A stretch of DNA of 41,454 bases from the NCBI GenBank assembly GCA_900549105.1, contig URND01000012.1, positions 1 through 41,454 on the forward strand. Reading direction: 5' to 3'. Below the pieces are notes generated by a model. The model saw only the letters and a list, made by a program, of their open reading frames with translations. It ran no database searches and was not told where the DNA came from. This DNA is from an uncultured Eubacteriales bacterium (GTDB taxonomy: Bacteria > Bacillota > Clostridia > Lachnospirales > Lachnospiraceae). Every line of letters begins with the position of its first letter. The stretch's first letter is position 1. Position numbers and translations under genes: made by a program. Positions 31,879-40,794 of this stretch are shown one piece after another.

Positions 31879-32185
31879 AATGCCGGTAGCATTATCGACA
31901 AGGAAAAGGTCGTAATTCGACCGCTGAGAAATGAACGGATTATGTCGGAGAAGCAAATCCGTTCTTAACCCGCGAGAAACAATTATTGGTAACAATTTTT
32001 TCAGCTCCCTTTTGTCGGTTAAAACCTATTCGCGAATTGAGGTCTAAAATCTTCCGACCGGGAAAGGCTGTTTATCCATTTGACTGCCATTCTATAATCC
32101 GTCATATATCGGATAATCCCACCGCCTCTGCTTGCAGATTGTATGGCAGCCTACCCGACGCCGTAAGGCGGTTGGGGTATTAGGC
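31879..32185. other. Gene-free region with many stem-loops
   Basis: Between the integrase and the cargo promoter there is no convincing gene but a series of inverted repeats: AATGC/GCATT (31879-31893), GGTCG/CGACC (31908-31922), GAACGGATT/AATCCGTTC (31933-31964) and CTGCCAT/ATGGCAG (32084-32149) enclosing ATCCG/CGGAT. The last is a long hairpin, 32149-32185, with GCCTA/TAGGC, CCC/GGG and GACGCC/GGCGGT arms and a GTAA loop (GNRA type). It could be an oriT, a structured RNA or a recombination region. The short frame 31986-32183 is judged spurious. Confidence 0.5.
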
Positions 32186-32337
32186 TCCCCCGAAAGATAT
32201 TTCGTGGCACACGGGCAAGCCCAAACGAAAACGGCTGTGGCAAATGCTTAATACCTAATTATGAGGTCAGAGATAGAGAATATTCCAAAGAAAATGCCGT
32301 AAATAATATCACCGCAATAGTATAAAATAATTATACG

Positions 32338-32395
32338 CCAAATTTCCAATCGAAACAAAGCCAAATTTCCAAATGATTTTGCGTCAAATTTCCAA
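32338..32395. repeat. Three direct repeats at a 23-bp period (operator candidate)
   Basis: CCAAATTTCCAA at 32338-32349 and 32361-32372, and TCAAATTTCCAA at 32384-32395. The spacing is exactly 23 bp and the array ends 18 bp before the -33 box of the cargo promoter. Confidence 0.65.
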
Positions 32396-32413
32396 ATATA
32401 TTTTTGAAATTGA

Positions 32414-32443
32414 TTTGGAATACAAAGAAATAAGCTATCTTTG
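32414..32443 (+). promoter_or_regulatory. Promoter of the defence operon
   Basis: TTTG (32414-32417) and TATCTTTG (32436-32443), spacer 18 bp, a full Bacteroidetes consensus match. It implies transcription from ~32450 and supports ATG 32460 as the first start. Confidence 0.7.
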
Positions 32444-32459
32444 CAGAAAAATACGGTGT

Positions 32460-33734
32460 ATGGAATATAAGAATCGAATAGCGGATCAACTTCTGCGTGA
32501 TAAATTAGAGGCGATGGGTGCTGTATTGATAGAGGGACCTAAAGCTTGTGGTAAAACGACCACGGCTGAACAACAGGCCAAAAGTGTTATCTATATGGAT
32601 GACCCTACTAAGCAACAGCAATATAGGCAAATGGCTCAAACCAATATTAGTTTTTTGCTCGAAGGGGAAACTCCTCGTTTGATTGACGAATGGCAGGAAG
32701 TTCCTCAATTTTGGGATGCTATTCGGTTTGAAGTAGATCACCGAGATGAAGACGGGCAGTTTATGCTTACAGGTTCTGCTGTACCTGTCGAAGCTAAGGA
32801 AATTCACCACACAGGTACTGGAAGATATGGATGGCTCACCATGCGTCCTATGAGTTTGTGGGAATCAGGGGATTCTACAGGTGAGATAAGTCTGTCGGAA
32901 CTGTTCCTTGCCCCGGATAAAATAGGAGCCTTGAATAAACTTACATTGCCAGTGCTTGCGTTTGTTGTTTGCCGTGGGGGGTGGCCTAAAGCTTTGCAAA
33001 AGAAAACAGAAAAGGCGGCACTATTACAGGCAACAGAATATTATAAAGCGATAACAAATAGCGATATATCACGAGTAGACAATGTAAAACGAGATGCAGA
33101 ACGGGCAAAAAGAATTATGCGTTCATATGCCAGGCATCAAGGCTCTCAAGCAAGTATCGCCACAATCCTTGCCGACATATCAACAAATGAACCAGAGGAT
33201 GTCAGCGATGAAACGATAGATGCGTACCTTACCGCTTTGCGGAAAATATTTGTAATTGAGGATATGCCAGCATGGAATCCTAACTTGAGAAGTAAAACAG
33301 CGGTTCGTACATCTGATACAAGGTATTATGTTGACCCTTCGGTTGGCGTGGCAGCCCTTGGTTTAGGTCCCAATGATTTAATTAACGACCTAAATACTTT
33401 TGGGTTATTTTTTGAAACAATGTGTATTCGAGATCTTAGGGTTTATGCTGATGCCTTAGATGGTTCTGTCTATCATTATAGAGATAAGAATGGTTTGGAA
33501 TGTGATGCTGTAGTACATTTGCGTAATGGTTCGTATGGTCTCATTGAAATAAAATTGGGTGGAGAGAAATTGATTGAGGATGGTGCAAAAACATTAATGG
33601 CACTCTCAAATATCATAGATACATCTCGAATGAAAGCTCCTGCTTTTTGTATGGTGCTGACAGGCGTTGGTGATTTTGCCTATAAGCGAACAGATGGAGT
33701 CTATGTTGTACCTATTGGATGTCTGAAAAATTAA
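32460..33734 (+). CDS. AAA ATPase with DUF4143 domain
   Basis: From ATG 32460 the protein has 424 aa; a longer frame starting at 32373 overlaps the operator and promoter and is rejected. The Walker A motif EGPKACGKTTTA is near residues 24-35, Walker B-like RLIDEWQ near 75, and the sensor-like FMLTGSA near 100. The C-terminal DUF4143 part contains YVDPSVGVAALG, FGLFFETMCIRDL and the nuclease-like LECDAVVHL..YGLIEIKLG (D...E-x-K). Proteins of this ATPase plus DUF4143 class are common in bacteria and poorly understood. It heads the cargo, 31 bp before the methyltransferase. It may belong to the defence system or regulate it. Confidence 0.85.
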   Translation: MEYKNRIADQLLRDKLEAMGAVLIEGPKACGKTTTAEQQAKSVIYMDDPTKQQQYRQMAQTNISFLLEGETPRLIDEWQEVPQFWDAIRFEVDHRDEDGQFMLTGSAVPVEAKEIHHTGTGRYGWLTMRPMSLWESGDSTGEISLSELFLAPDKIGALNKLTLPVLAFVVCRGGWPKALQKKTEKAALLQATEYYKAITNSDISRVDNVKRDAERAKRIMRSYARHQGSQASIATILADISTNEPEDVSDETIDAYLTALRKIFVIEDMPAWNPNLRSKTAVRTSDTRYYVDPSVGVAALGLGPNDLINDLNTFGLFFETMCIRDLRVYADALDGSVYHYRDKNGLECDAVVHLRNGSYGLIEIKLGGEKLIEDGAKTLMALSNIIDTSRMKAPAFCMVLTGVGDFAYKRTDGVYVVPIGCLKN

Positions 33735-33765
33735 TTATGACACCAAATTTAAAAACGATCCAATT

Positions 33766-35106
33766 ATGCCAACATATAAGTTTATAGATTTATTTGCAGG
33801 ATTAGGAGGATTCCATTTGGCCTTAGAGCAATTGGGCTGCAAATGTGTATTTGCTAGTGAACTCCAGCAAGATTTACGCACTTTGTATGAGAGTAATTTT
33901 GGTATGAAGTGTGCTGGGGATATTAATCTTATTAATATCGAAAAGGACATTCCATCACATGATATTTTATGTGGTGGTTTTCCATGTCAACCATTTTCAC
34001 AAGCAGGAAAACAACAAGGGTTTCAGGATGAGAAAGAAAGGGGCAACTTGTTTAATAAAATAATGGAAGTTCTCGAATTTCACAAGCCTGAATTTGTATT
34101 TCTTGAGAATGTTCCTAACTTGAAATCTCATGATAAAGGAAATACGTATCGTGTAATTCATGAAAAGCTATCAATGCTTTATGAGGTAAAAGAAGATATT
34201 ATATCTCCCCATTATTTTGGTATTCCCCAGCATCGAACAAGAATGTATATTGTTGGTCGTTTAAAAAGTAGAGGTGGGTTGCAAACTTTTGCATTTCCAA
34301 AACATGAGGAAAGGCCTGACTGTGATATTTCTCAAATACTAATTCCTGAAGATACAGACTATATGTCTTTACGTCCAGTCACGAGAAAGCACATGGCAGC
34401 ATGGCAAAAATTCTTGGATTTACTTTCTCAAAATAAGAGTACACTACCAACATTCCCTATTTGGGCAATGGAATTTGGTGCCACTTATGATTACGAGGGG
34501 GTAGCACCTTACTTTCAGAAACGGCAACAATTGTCTGGGAAAAAAGGTAAATTTGGAGAAGATATAGTTGGAAACTCAAAAGATGATTTTTTGCAACTTC
34601 TTCCCATATATTCTCAAGGAAAACCTAAAACAGGACGACAATTCCCGGATTGGAAAAAACAATTCATCAGACAGAACCGACAATTCTATCAAGATAATAA
34701 ATCATGGATTGATGCATGGATTGATGAAATTAAGCAAGAAGGATTCGAAAATAGCCATCAAAAATTTGAATGGAATTGTGGTTATGAAGAACACCCTACA
34801 ATATATAATAAAATTATTCAGTTCCGTCCATCTGGAATGCGTGTGAAATTGCCGACCTATTCGCCTGCATTGGTGTTAACAACAACTCAAATTCCTATAA
34901 TTCCGTGGTTGATAACTCCCAATGGAGAAAAAGGTCGGTACATGACAAGAAAAGAAGGAGCCAAACTTCAATGTATGGAAGAATTGGCGGAATATCCTGA
35001 TACGATTGCCAGCGCATTTAAAGCTTTTGGAAATGCGGTTAATGTAGAAGTTGTAAAACGTATTGCAATAAATTTGTTATTTGATGGAAATGAAACAAAT
35101 AAATAA
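33766..35106 (+). CDS. C5-cytosine DNA methyltransferase
   Basis: The 446-aa enzyme carries the ordered motifs of C5-methyltransferases: I (DLFAGLGGFHLAL, ~8-20), IV (GFPCQPFSQAG, with catalytic Cys74), VI (FLENV, ~112-116), VIII (IPQHRTRMY, ~153-161) and X (AFGNAVNVEV, near 430). The target-recognition region between VIII and X is about 250 residues, long enough for a specific site. It transfers methyl groups from S-adenosylmethionine to cytosine C5. The next gene overlaps its end by about 20 bp. It should provide self-protection for the nuclease module that follows. Confidence 0.97.
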   Translation: MPTYKFIDLFAGLGGFHLALEQLGCKCVFASELQQDLRTLYESNFGMKCAGDINLINIEKDIPSHDILCGGFPCQPFSQAGKQQGFQDEKERGNLFNKIMEVLEFHKPEFVFLENVPNLKSHDKGNTYRVIHEKLSMLYEVKEDIISPHYFGIPQHRTRMYIVGRLKSRGGLQTFAFPKHEERPDCDISQILIPEDTDYMSLRPVTRKHMAAWQKFLDLLSQNKSTLPTFPIWAMEFGATYDYEGVAPYFQKRQQLSGKKGKFGEDIVGNSKDDFLQLLPIYSQGKPKTGRQFPDWKKQFIRQNRQFYQDNKSWIDAWIDEIKQEGFENSHQKFEWNCGYEEHPTIYNKIIQFRPSGMRVKLPTYSPALVLTTTQIPIIPWLITPNGEKGRYMTRKEGAKLQCMEELAEYPDTIASAFKAFGNAVNVEVVKRIAINLLFDGNETNK

Positions 35107-36625
35107 GGTGTCAATTGCATTAAAACCCAATGTATATAGTACATTTCGAAATTTAAACAATACCGTCTCAAATACATTGGGAGAGTATGTAGATAATGCA
35201 GTGCAAAGTTTCTTGAATCATAAAACAGAATTATTTGATTTAGAATCTAATTACAAACTTCGCATTGAGATTTCTGTTGATTGGGAGAATAGAACAATTT
35301 TAATATCTGACAATGCCGCAGGTATTGATGCTGTAAACTATCAAAGGGCTTTTGAGCCTGCGCATATTCCATTGGATGACACCGGCTTAAATGAATTTGG
35401 AATGGGTATGAAAACAGCATCTGTTTGGCTCGCAAATAAATGGTGTGTATATACAAAAGCTTTAGGAGAAGATGTTGAACGTTTTACTGAATTTGATTTA
35501 CAAAAAGTAACAACAGAGGAAAAGGAAGAACTTGTTGTGATTGAGAAAAATGCTCCAGCTAATGAGCATTATACAAGAATAATATTATCTCAATTATCCA
35601 CAAATGCGCCAAAACCAGGGCAAATGGAAAAGATACGCAGACACTTATCAAGTATTTACAGACAGTTCCTTAGAACTGGGAATGTTGAGATCATTGTAAA
35701 TGGTCAAAGTCTTGAAGCACCAGATTATGGAATACTTTATGCCCCTTTCTATAAAACTCCTGATGGTGAAAATATTCTTTGGAGAAAAGAAATAGATTTT
35801 GAAATGGGGGAATATAAAGCAAAAGGATTCATAGCAATACTTGATAAAATCCAAAATGGAGCAAATGGTTTAGTGTTAATGCGTCGAGGTCGAGTAATTG
35901 TTGGAGGAGGAGATGAGAGGTATTTCCCAACTGTTATATTTGGACAGTCTGGTAGTTTTAGATACAGACGTTTATTCGGAGAAATTGAATTAGAGGGTTT
36001 TGAAGTATCATTTAATAAAAATGGTTTCAGAGAAGAAGAAGATTTATATCTTTTTATGGACGCCTTAAAGGATGAATTAAAAGCGGACAATCTGAATATT
36101 CTTGGGCAAACGGATAATTATAGACAACGCGGTAAAGATCAATACACAAAAATCTCCAAAGCTATAAAAAAGGACTTGGAAAAGAAGGCAAAACCCAAAC
36201 AACTATCTCGTCAAGTTAGTGAAGTGGAAGCCAAAATTAGCAACCAACAATATTTGCAGAAAAACGAAGATGTAATTATAAATGCAAAACCACTTGATAG
36301 CTATAGTGAATCTTTTCAATACAATGGGAAAAATTATATCCTCACAATGGATTTGGTAACTGAAACAGAAACTGATTCTTTGTACTCTGTAATTACTACT
36401 GACACAGAAGAAAATCTATTTCTTGATACCAAATCAATATCATGCAAAATTAATTTAGCACATCCGTTCTTTACGAGATTTGAGCATTTTAAAAAAGGAC
36501 AGGACTATGCACCGATAGTTGCTATTTTTAAGGCATTGACGTTAGCTGAAATTATGGCACCAGATAAAGGCACTAAATTCGCATCAAATTTGCGTATATT
36601 ATTTAATCAAAATATTTTGCAGTAG
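35084..36625 (+). CDS. GHKL ATPase of the MORC/MutL/Hsp90 type
   Basis: The 513-aa protein has an N-terminal GHKL ATP-binding fold: N-box LGEYVDNAVQSF (~32-43, Glu and Asn), G1 box ISDNAAGID (~74) and G2 box FGMGMKTAS (~106). A coupled domain follows (RRGRVIVGGGDERYFPTVIFGQSG..., ~270-330), and a charged helical segment lies at ~360-400. This matches prokaryotic MORC-like ATPases described in restriction-modification neighbourhoods. Starts at 35084 or 35090 overlap the methyltransferase stop, giving translational coupling. It presumably acts as an ATP-driven DNA clamp with the Z1 protein. Confidence 0.88.
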   Translation: MEMKQINKVSIALKPNVYSTFRNLNNTVSNTLGEYVDNAVQSFLNHKTELFDLESNYKLRIEISVDWENRTILISDNAAGIDAVNYQRAFEPAHIPLDDTGLNEFGMGMKTASVWLANKWCVYTKALGEDVERFTEFDLQKVTTEEKEELVVIEKNAPANEHYTRIILSQLSTNAPKPGQMEKIRRHLSSIYRQFLRTGNVEIIVNGQSLEAPDYGILYAPFYKTPDGENILWRKEIDFEMGEYKAKGFIAILDKIQNGANGLVLMRRGRVIVGGGDERYFPTVIFGQSGSFRYRRLFGEIELEGFEVSFNKNGFREEEDLYLFMDALKDELKADNLNILGQTDNYRQRGKDQYTKISKAIKKDLEKKAKPKQLSRQVSEVEAKISNQQYLQKNEDVIINAKPLDSYSESFQYNGKNYILTMDLVTETETDSLYSVITTDTEENLFLDTKSISCKINLAHPFFTRFEHFKKGQDYAPIVAIFKALTLAEIMAPDKGTKFASNLRILFNQNILQ

Positions 36626-36627
36626 TT

Positions 36628-38817
36628 ATGGAAATAGAAATACTCAATACTCATAAAAATGATTTTTCTCCAGTCATAGGGGAACGAACAATGGAATTAT
36701 TGTCTCGTTTTGGGCAAAAATTAGATGAAGATGGCATCGATACATTGAGTTCTGAAACAATTGAAATCTTATCGCATTGTACAAACCCCTACAAAAATGA
36801 AGTGCAGTCTGTAACCAATCTAGTGGTAGGTTATGTACAAAGTGGTAAAACCATGTCTTTCACAACGCTTTCTGCACTTGCTCACGACAATGGGTTTCGT
36901 ATAATTATATACTTTGCCGGAACTAAAAACAATCTTCTTTCTCAGACCACTAAACGATTAAGAAAGGATTTAATTAATGGAAGTGCAAATAGCGCATACT
37001 ATAAACTTTTTGAAAATCCGACTTTAGAATATGCGCAAAGGATACGCAATGCTTTGAATATTAGTTCTAAACCAACTATTTTGATAACAGTGCTTAAACA
37101 TCATAAGTATATCTCAGACTTGGCTGCAATGTTTAATTCCATGCAACTTAAACAGACATTAGGAAAAGCAGGAGTTTTAATTATTGATGATGAAGCTGAT
37201 CAAGCAAGTCTGAATGGCTATGCTTACAAAAATAGTAAATCAGAAGAATGGGAAGATGATGAATATACAACTACATATAGTAGTATCATGAAATTAAAGG
37301 GGGCTTTGGCAAACCATTCCTACATACAATATACGGCAACTCCGCAAGGACCATTGTTAATAAGTATAATGGACTTACTATCACCTAAGCATCATACTGT
37401 TTTGACTCCTGGCAAAACTTATACTGGTGGCAAAACTTTTTTTTGTGATGAGCCAGGTTTAATCATAACAATTCCTGAAGGAGAAGTTTTTCATTCAAAG
37501 CACAATAACCTTGCTGATTGTCCGGATTCACTTGTAAACGCCTTACAGTTACATTTAATGGGTGTTGCTATCATAGTAAAACTTTTACAGAAAGAATCTT
37601 TTTTATCTATGATGATACATGCGGATAGAGATCAAGATGCGAGCGAGAAATTTTATAGATGGATAAAAAATATCATTGATGCATGGTCGAATATTTTAGC
37701 TAATGGAGAACAAGACCTGGGCTACCAAGAATTGAAAGATAGCTTTGCAAAATGTTATCCAGAATCTATACGGATGTATGAAGCTCACAATGAGTCAGCC
37801 CCATCCTTTGAGGATATCTGGTGCTGTATAGATGATATCATTCTTGACACCAATGTTGAATTAGTTATAAGCAGGAATAAGAGACAAGGTGAAAATAAAG
37901 AGATTGATTGGGCTAGCAGTTGTTCTCACATATTGGTTGGAGCAGATATGCTTAATCGGGGTTTTACTGTAGAGCATCTTGCAGTAACATATATGCCGAG
38001 ATGTAGTGTCGGAAAATCTACCGCAGATACAATTCAACAGCGATGTCGTTTTTTTGGATATAAGCAAAATTATCTTTGGTCATGCCGTGTGTTTTTACCT
38101 TTTGAGGTAATAATTGAATACAAAGAATATGTAGAGCATGAAGAAGAAATGAGAAAATGGCTTCTCGATAATAAAAACCTTGAAGATGTTGAGCGACTAC
38201 TATTAATCTCTAATAGATTAAATGCCACGCGAAAAAATATCTTATCTAAACATACTGTAACAACAAAATTGAATGGATGGCGTAAAATGAATGCGTTCCA
38301 AGCAATTGATGAAAATACCACATTTGTAAACCGCTTCCTTGCAGATGTAGAATTGAAATTGTTTGAGAATTATGGTACGGACGATCGAAATCATGGATAT
38401 GTCAAGCTTCCAATTCAGAGAATCATTGAATTTTTAACAGAGTTTAAATTTCAGAATATGCCTGATGCTGCAAGAAAAGAGGCAACTTTAAGATATATAA
38501 AATACTTAAGTACCAAAAAACAAGGAGCATTAGAGTACGCATATATCATACAAATGGCATATAGAGGAATACCCCGCGAACGTGCTTTTGATATTGATAC
38601 ATTTAGAATAAATAATTTGCATTCTGGACGTTCGATGTCCGGTAGTACCGTATATCCTGGTGATGCGAATATAAAATTTGAAGACTCAATTTGTATTCAG
38701 ATTCATCATGTAAAACTAAAATGCAATTCTACTCAATGGGCGGGACGAACGGCTTATACTTTGGCGATATATTATCCGGAAGAATTCGCAATCAATTATG
38801 TAGAAACAGAAGAATAA
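36628..38817 (+). CDS. Z1-domain P-loop helicase-like protein
   Basis: The 729-aa protein has Walker A VVGYVQSGKT (66-75), Walker B LIIDDEAD (~184-191), QYTATPQGP in the motif III position, and a second RecA lobe with LVGADMLNRGFTVEHLAVTY (motif V) and IQQRCRFFGY (motif VI). This arrangement is that of the Z1 family linked with MORC-like ATPases and restriction genes. It probably translocates on or remodels DNA. It starts 2 bp after the ATPase gene and is followed after 1 bp by the PD-(D/E)XK protein gene, so all are made from one mRNA. Confidence 0.92.
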   Translation: MEIEILNTHKNDFSPVIGERTMELLSRFGQKLDEDGIDTLSSETIEILSHCTNPYKNEVQSVTNLVVGYVQSGKTMSFTTLSALAHDNGFRIIIYFAGTKNNLLSQTTKRLRKDLINGSANSAYYKLFENPTLEYAQRIRNALNISSKPTILITVLKHHKYISDLAAMFNSMQLKQTLGKAGVLIIDDEADQASLNGYAYKNSKSEEWEDDEYTTTYSSIMKLKGALANHSYIQYTATPQGPLLISIMDLLSPKHHTVLTPGKTYTGGKTFFCDEPGLIITIPEGEVFHSKHNNLADCPDSLVNALQLHLMGVAIIVKLLQKESFLSMMIHADRDQDASEKFYRWIKNIIDAWSNILANGEQDLGYQELKDSFAKCYPESIRMYEAHNESAPSFEDIWCCIDDIILDTNVELVISRNKRQGENKEIDWASSCSHILVGADMLNRGFTVEHLAVTYMPRCSVGKSTADTIQQRCRFFGYKQNYLWSCRVFLPFEVIIEYKEYVEHEEEMRKWLLDNKNLEDVERLLLISNRLNATRKNILSKHTVTTKLNGWRKMNAFQAIDENTTFVNRFLADVELKLFENYGTDDRNHGYVKLPIQRIIEFLTEFKFQNMPDAARKEATLRYIKYLSTKKQGALEYAYIIQMAYRGIPRERAFDIDTFRINNLHSGRSMSGSTVYPGDANIKFEDSICIQIHHVKLKCNSTQWAGRTAYTLAIYYPEEFAINYVETEE

Positions 38818-38818
38818 T

Positions 38819-39805
38819 ATGAAAGTATCACTTCATTCCATATTTAGTAAACTACAAACAAAAATTTTGACGGAGCATAATTGTTATGCTGCTGATAATA
38901 TTCCTTTTTCTGATACGCATAAAATAGGCATATCTTATGAGGGGTTTCCAATCTTTTTTATTGCTAGTTCGAATATTAGTTCGCTTTCGAACATAAAATT
39001 GGATTTAATCTCTATTCAATTCAATCAATTATGTAGATTGAAATTGTCAAATACGGATAAACCGATAGAGAATTACTATACAATAGTTGCATTGCAAACA
39101 GAGAATGTCGATTATATCAATTATTTCATAGATGTAGTAGAAATTGTATTAAGTAAATTAGGCAATTATCCTACTCAAAAACAACTGCATGATGAAATAC
39201 AAAAATTGGTTGATTTATTTCGATGCTTTAATTTACCTCCACAAAAAACAATTCAAGGCTTATGGGCGGAGTTGTTTGTTATATCTATAGCCAGTAATCC
39301 GGAATATTTATTAAAAGCATGGCATTCTTCATTAAATGATGTATATGATTTTAATGATGGAATAGATAAAATAGAGGTAAAAAGCACATCTAAATCTCAT
39401 AGAATACATAAATTTTCGTATGATCAATTATCTCCCACTGAAAACACCAATTTGATTATATCTTCGATCTTTGTTATTCAATCTGGAATAGGAAAAAATA
39501 TCTTTGATTTAAAAGAGGACATAGAGACTCAAATTTGTTCATTGGAATTGCGGTATAAGTTAAATGAAATTATATTTCGAACATTAGGTTCTGAATTTGA
39601 AAAGGTATATGATGTTTATTTTGATTATCAACAGGCAGTAGATTCCTATAAACTGATTCCTGCTATATATATACCGTCATTGAATAGTGAAAGTATTCCG
39701 AATGAAATTACTAATATCCATTTCGATTGTGATTTATCACAAATTGATGTTCCGGATAATATTGCTGCAATATACCCACATAGTAAACTATTTTCAAGTT
39801 TATAG
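38819..39805 (+). CDS. PD-(D/E)XK nuclease-like protein (DUF4420-like)
   Basis: The 328-aa protein contains GLWAELFVISIA (~152, with the N-terminal acidic helix), and then DFNDGIDKIEVKSTSK (~178-193), in which an Asp and the E-x-K pair form the PD-(D/E)XK core. The N-terminal ~120 residues are beta-rich and may recognise partners. I match it to the DUF4420 group of PD-(D/E)XK proteins found beside Z1 helicases. It is the likely DNA-cleaving subunit. It is embedded in the operon with 1-bp and 3-bp gaps to its neighbours. Confidence 0.85.
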   Translation: MKVSLHSIFSKLQTKILTEHNCYAADNIPFSDTHKIGISYEGFPIFFIASSNISSLSNIKLDLISIQFNQLCRLKLSNTDKPIENYYTIVALQTENVDYINYFIDVVEIVLSKLGNYPTQKQLHDEIQKLVDLFRCFNLPPQKTIQGLWAELFVISIASNPEYLLKAWHSSLNDVYDFNDGIDKIEVKSTSKSHRIHKFSYDQLSPTENTNLIISSIFVIQSGIGKNIFDLKEDIETQICSLELRYKLNEIIFRTLGSEFEKVYDVYFDYQQAVDSYKLIPAIYIPSLNSESIPNEITNIHFDCDLSQIDVPDNIAAIYPHSKLFSSL

Positions 39806-39808
39806 CGT

Positions 39809-40576
39809 ATGATGAATGAGAAAGTTCTACCAGAAACATTGCTTCAGCTAATGTTGAATGTACTTGCAAAAGCAGACAGTTTTCAATATATAAGCGGAAT
39901 ACAACCCTTTTTAATGTCGTTAAAAGGGAGGAAATATTATGTGTATGTAAAAAATCTTTCTTCTGCATATTTTAAAGATAGACCTGATACGACACGAGCT
40001 CAACTACCAATAAAAGATGAATTCTCAGAAATAAAGGAATCTGCCTATCCTTTCATTTTCTTGGGCTATGATAGAATAAATGACGTTTTAGTATGTTGGA
40101 ATTTTCATATTGCTAAAAAACGATTAAATGAAAGAAAGAGCGTGTCGTTTTATTCACGAACATTTTTTCAAGAAGAAGTTTCTCCAGGCGAATTATTGCG
40201 TAAGCGATTGAAAAATGATGATGAACCAGTCTTTTTTAAGCGTAAGGACTTATTGATGTTTTTTGAGAATATAGATTCATTTTTCGAAAATTCATCTCCT
40301 AAGGCACAAGTGATAACTCATACTCCATCTATCGAGAATGGTAAGATTACAACTATTTCAGATGTCAAGTTACTAGAGAAGCTAAGACCCCTTTTAGCTA
40401 TAGATACACCCCATACCTTGGAAGCAATAAAAGTTGTGCAAGCGCATTATGGAGATAGTCCTGAAATGAAGTTTCGAGACTGGGCTAATTTGGTTAAAGC
40501 AGTAAAATTTGACCAAGAAAAAACAATAGATACGGTTAATTGCGAATTAATTAGATTACCTTCCACAAAGCAGTAG
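39809..40576 (+). CDS. Unrecognised last gene of the defence operon
   Basis: This 255-aa protein starts at ATG 39809 (or 39812). The N-terminal half is alpha/beta, with GRKYYVYVKNLSSAYFKDRP, DTTRAQL, PFIFLGYDRINDVLVCWN and SVSFYSRTFFQEE. It could be a DNA-reading or restriction-type domain, since similar blocks occur in restriction-associated proteins, but I cannot name a family. The C-terminal half is helical. Given its place, it is probably a specificity or effector subunit of the methyltransferase/MORC/Z1 system. Confidence 0.75.
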   Translation: MMNEKVLPETLLQLMLNVLAKADSFQYISGIQPFLMSLKGRKYYVYVKNLSSAYFKDRPDTTRAQLPIKDEFSEIKESAYPFIFLGYDRINDVLVCWNFHIAKKRLNERKSVSFYSRTFFQEEVSPGELLRKRLKNDDEPVFFKRKDLLMFFENIDSFFENSSPKAQVITHTPSIENGKITTISDVKLLEKLRPLLAIDTPHTLEAIKVVQAHYGDSPEMKFRDWANLVKAVKFDQEKTIDTVNCELIRLPSTKQ

Positions 40577-40742
40577 AAGTAACTTTATAAGGAATAAAAT
40601 GGGGCAAACAAACCTGTATTCATTTCTATCCGATAAATTATGATATTATTGCATCGAAAAGAGAAAAACACATGGTGAAAATTTCTTCTCTTTTGGCTGT
40701 GCATATGTGTAGGATAGAATGTGGAAATCCATTGAAAATTCA

Positions 40743-40794
40743 GTTTAGTTTAGTCTATTAGCCTATATATATGCTAAATCAAAGTAAACTAAAT
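40743..40794. repeat. Imperfect palindrome, right copy of the cargo-flanking pair
   Basis: GTTTAGTTTAGT and AAAGTAAACTAAAT arms around CTATATATAT. Same arm sequence and similar centre as 31748-31796. Confidence 0.5.

Noticed and set aside
31986..32183. Short plus-strand frame (65 aa)
   Set aside because: It overlaps several stem-loops and has no promoter or recognisable protein features.
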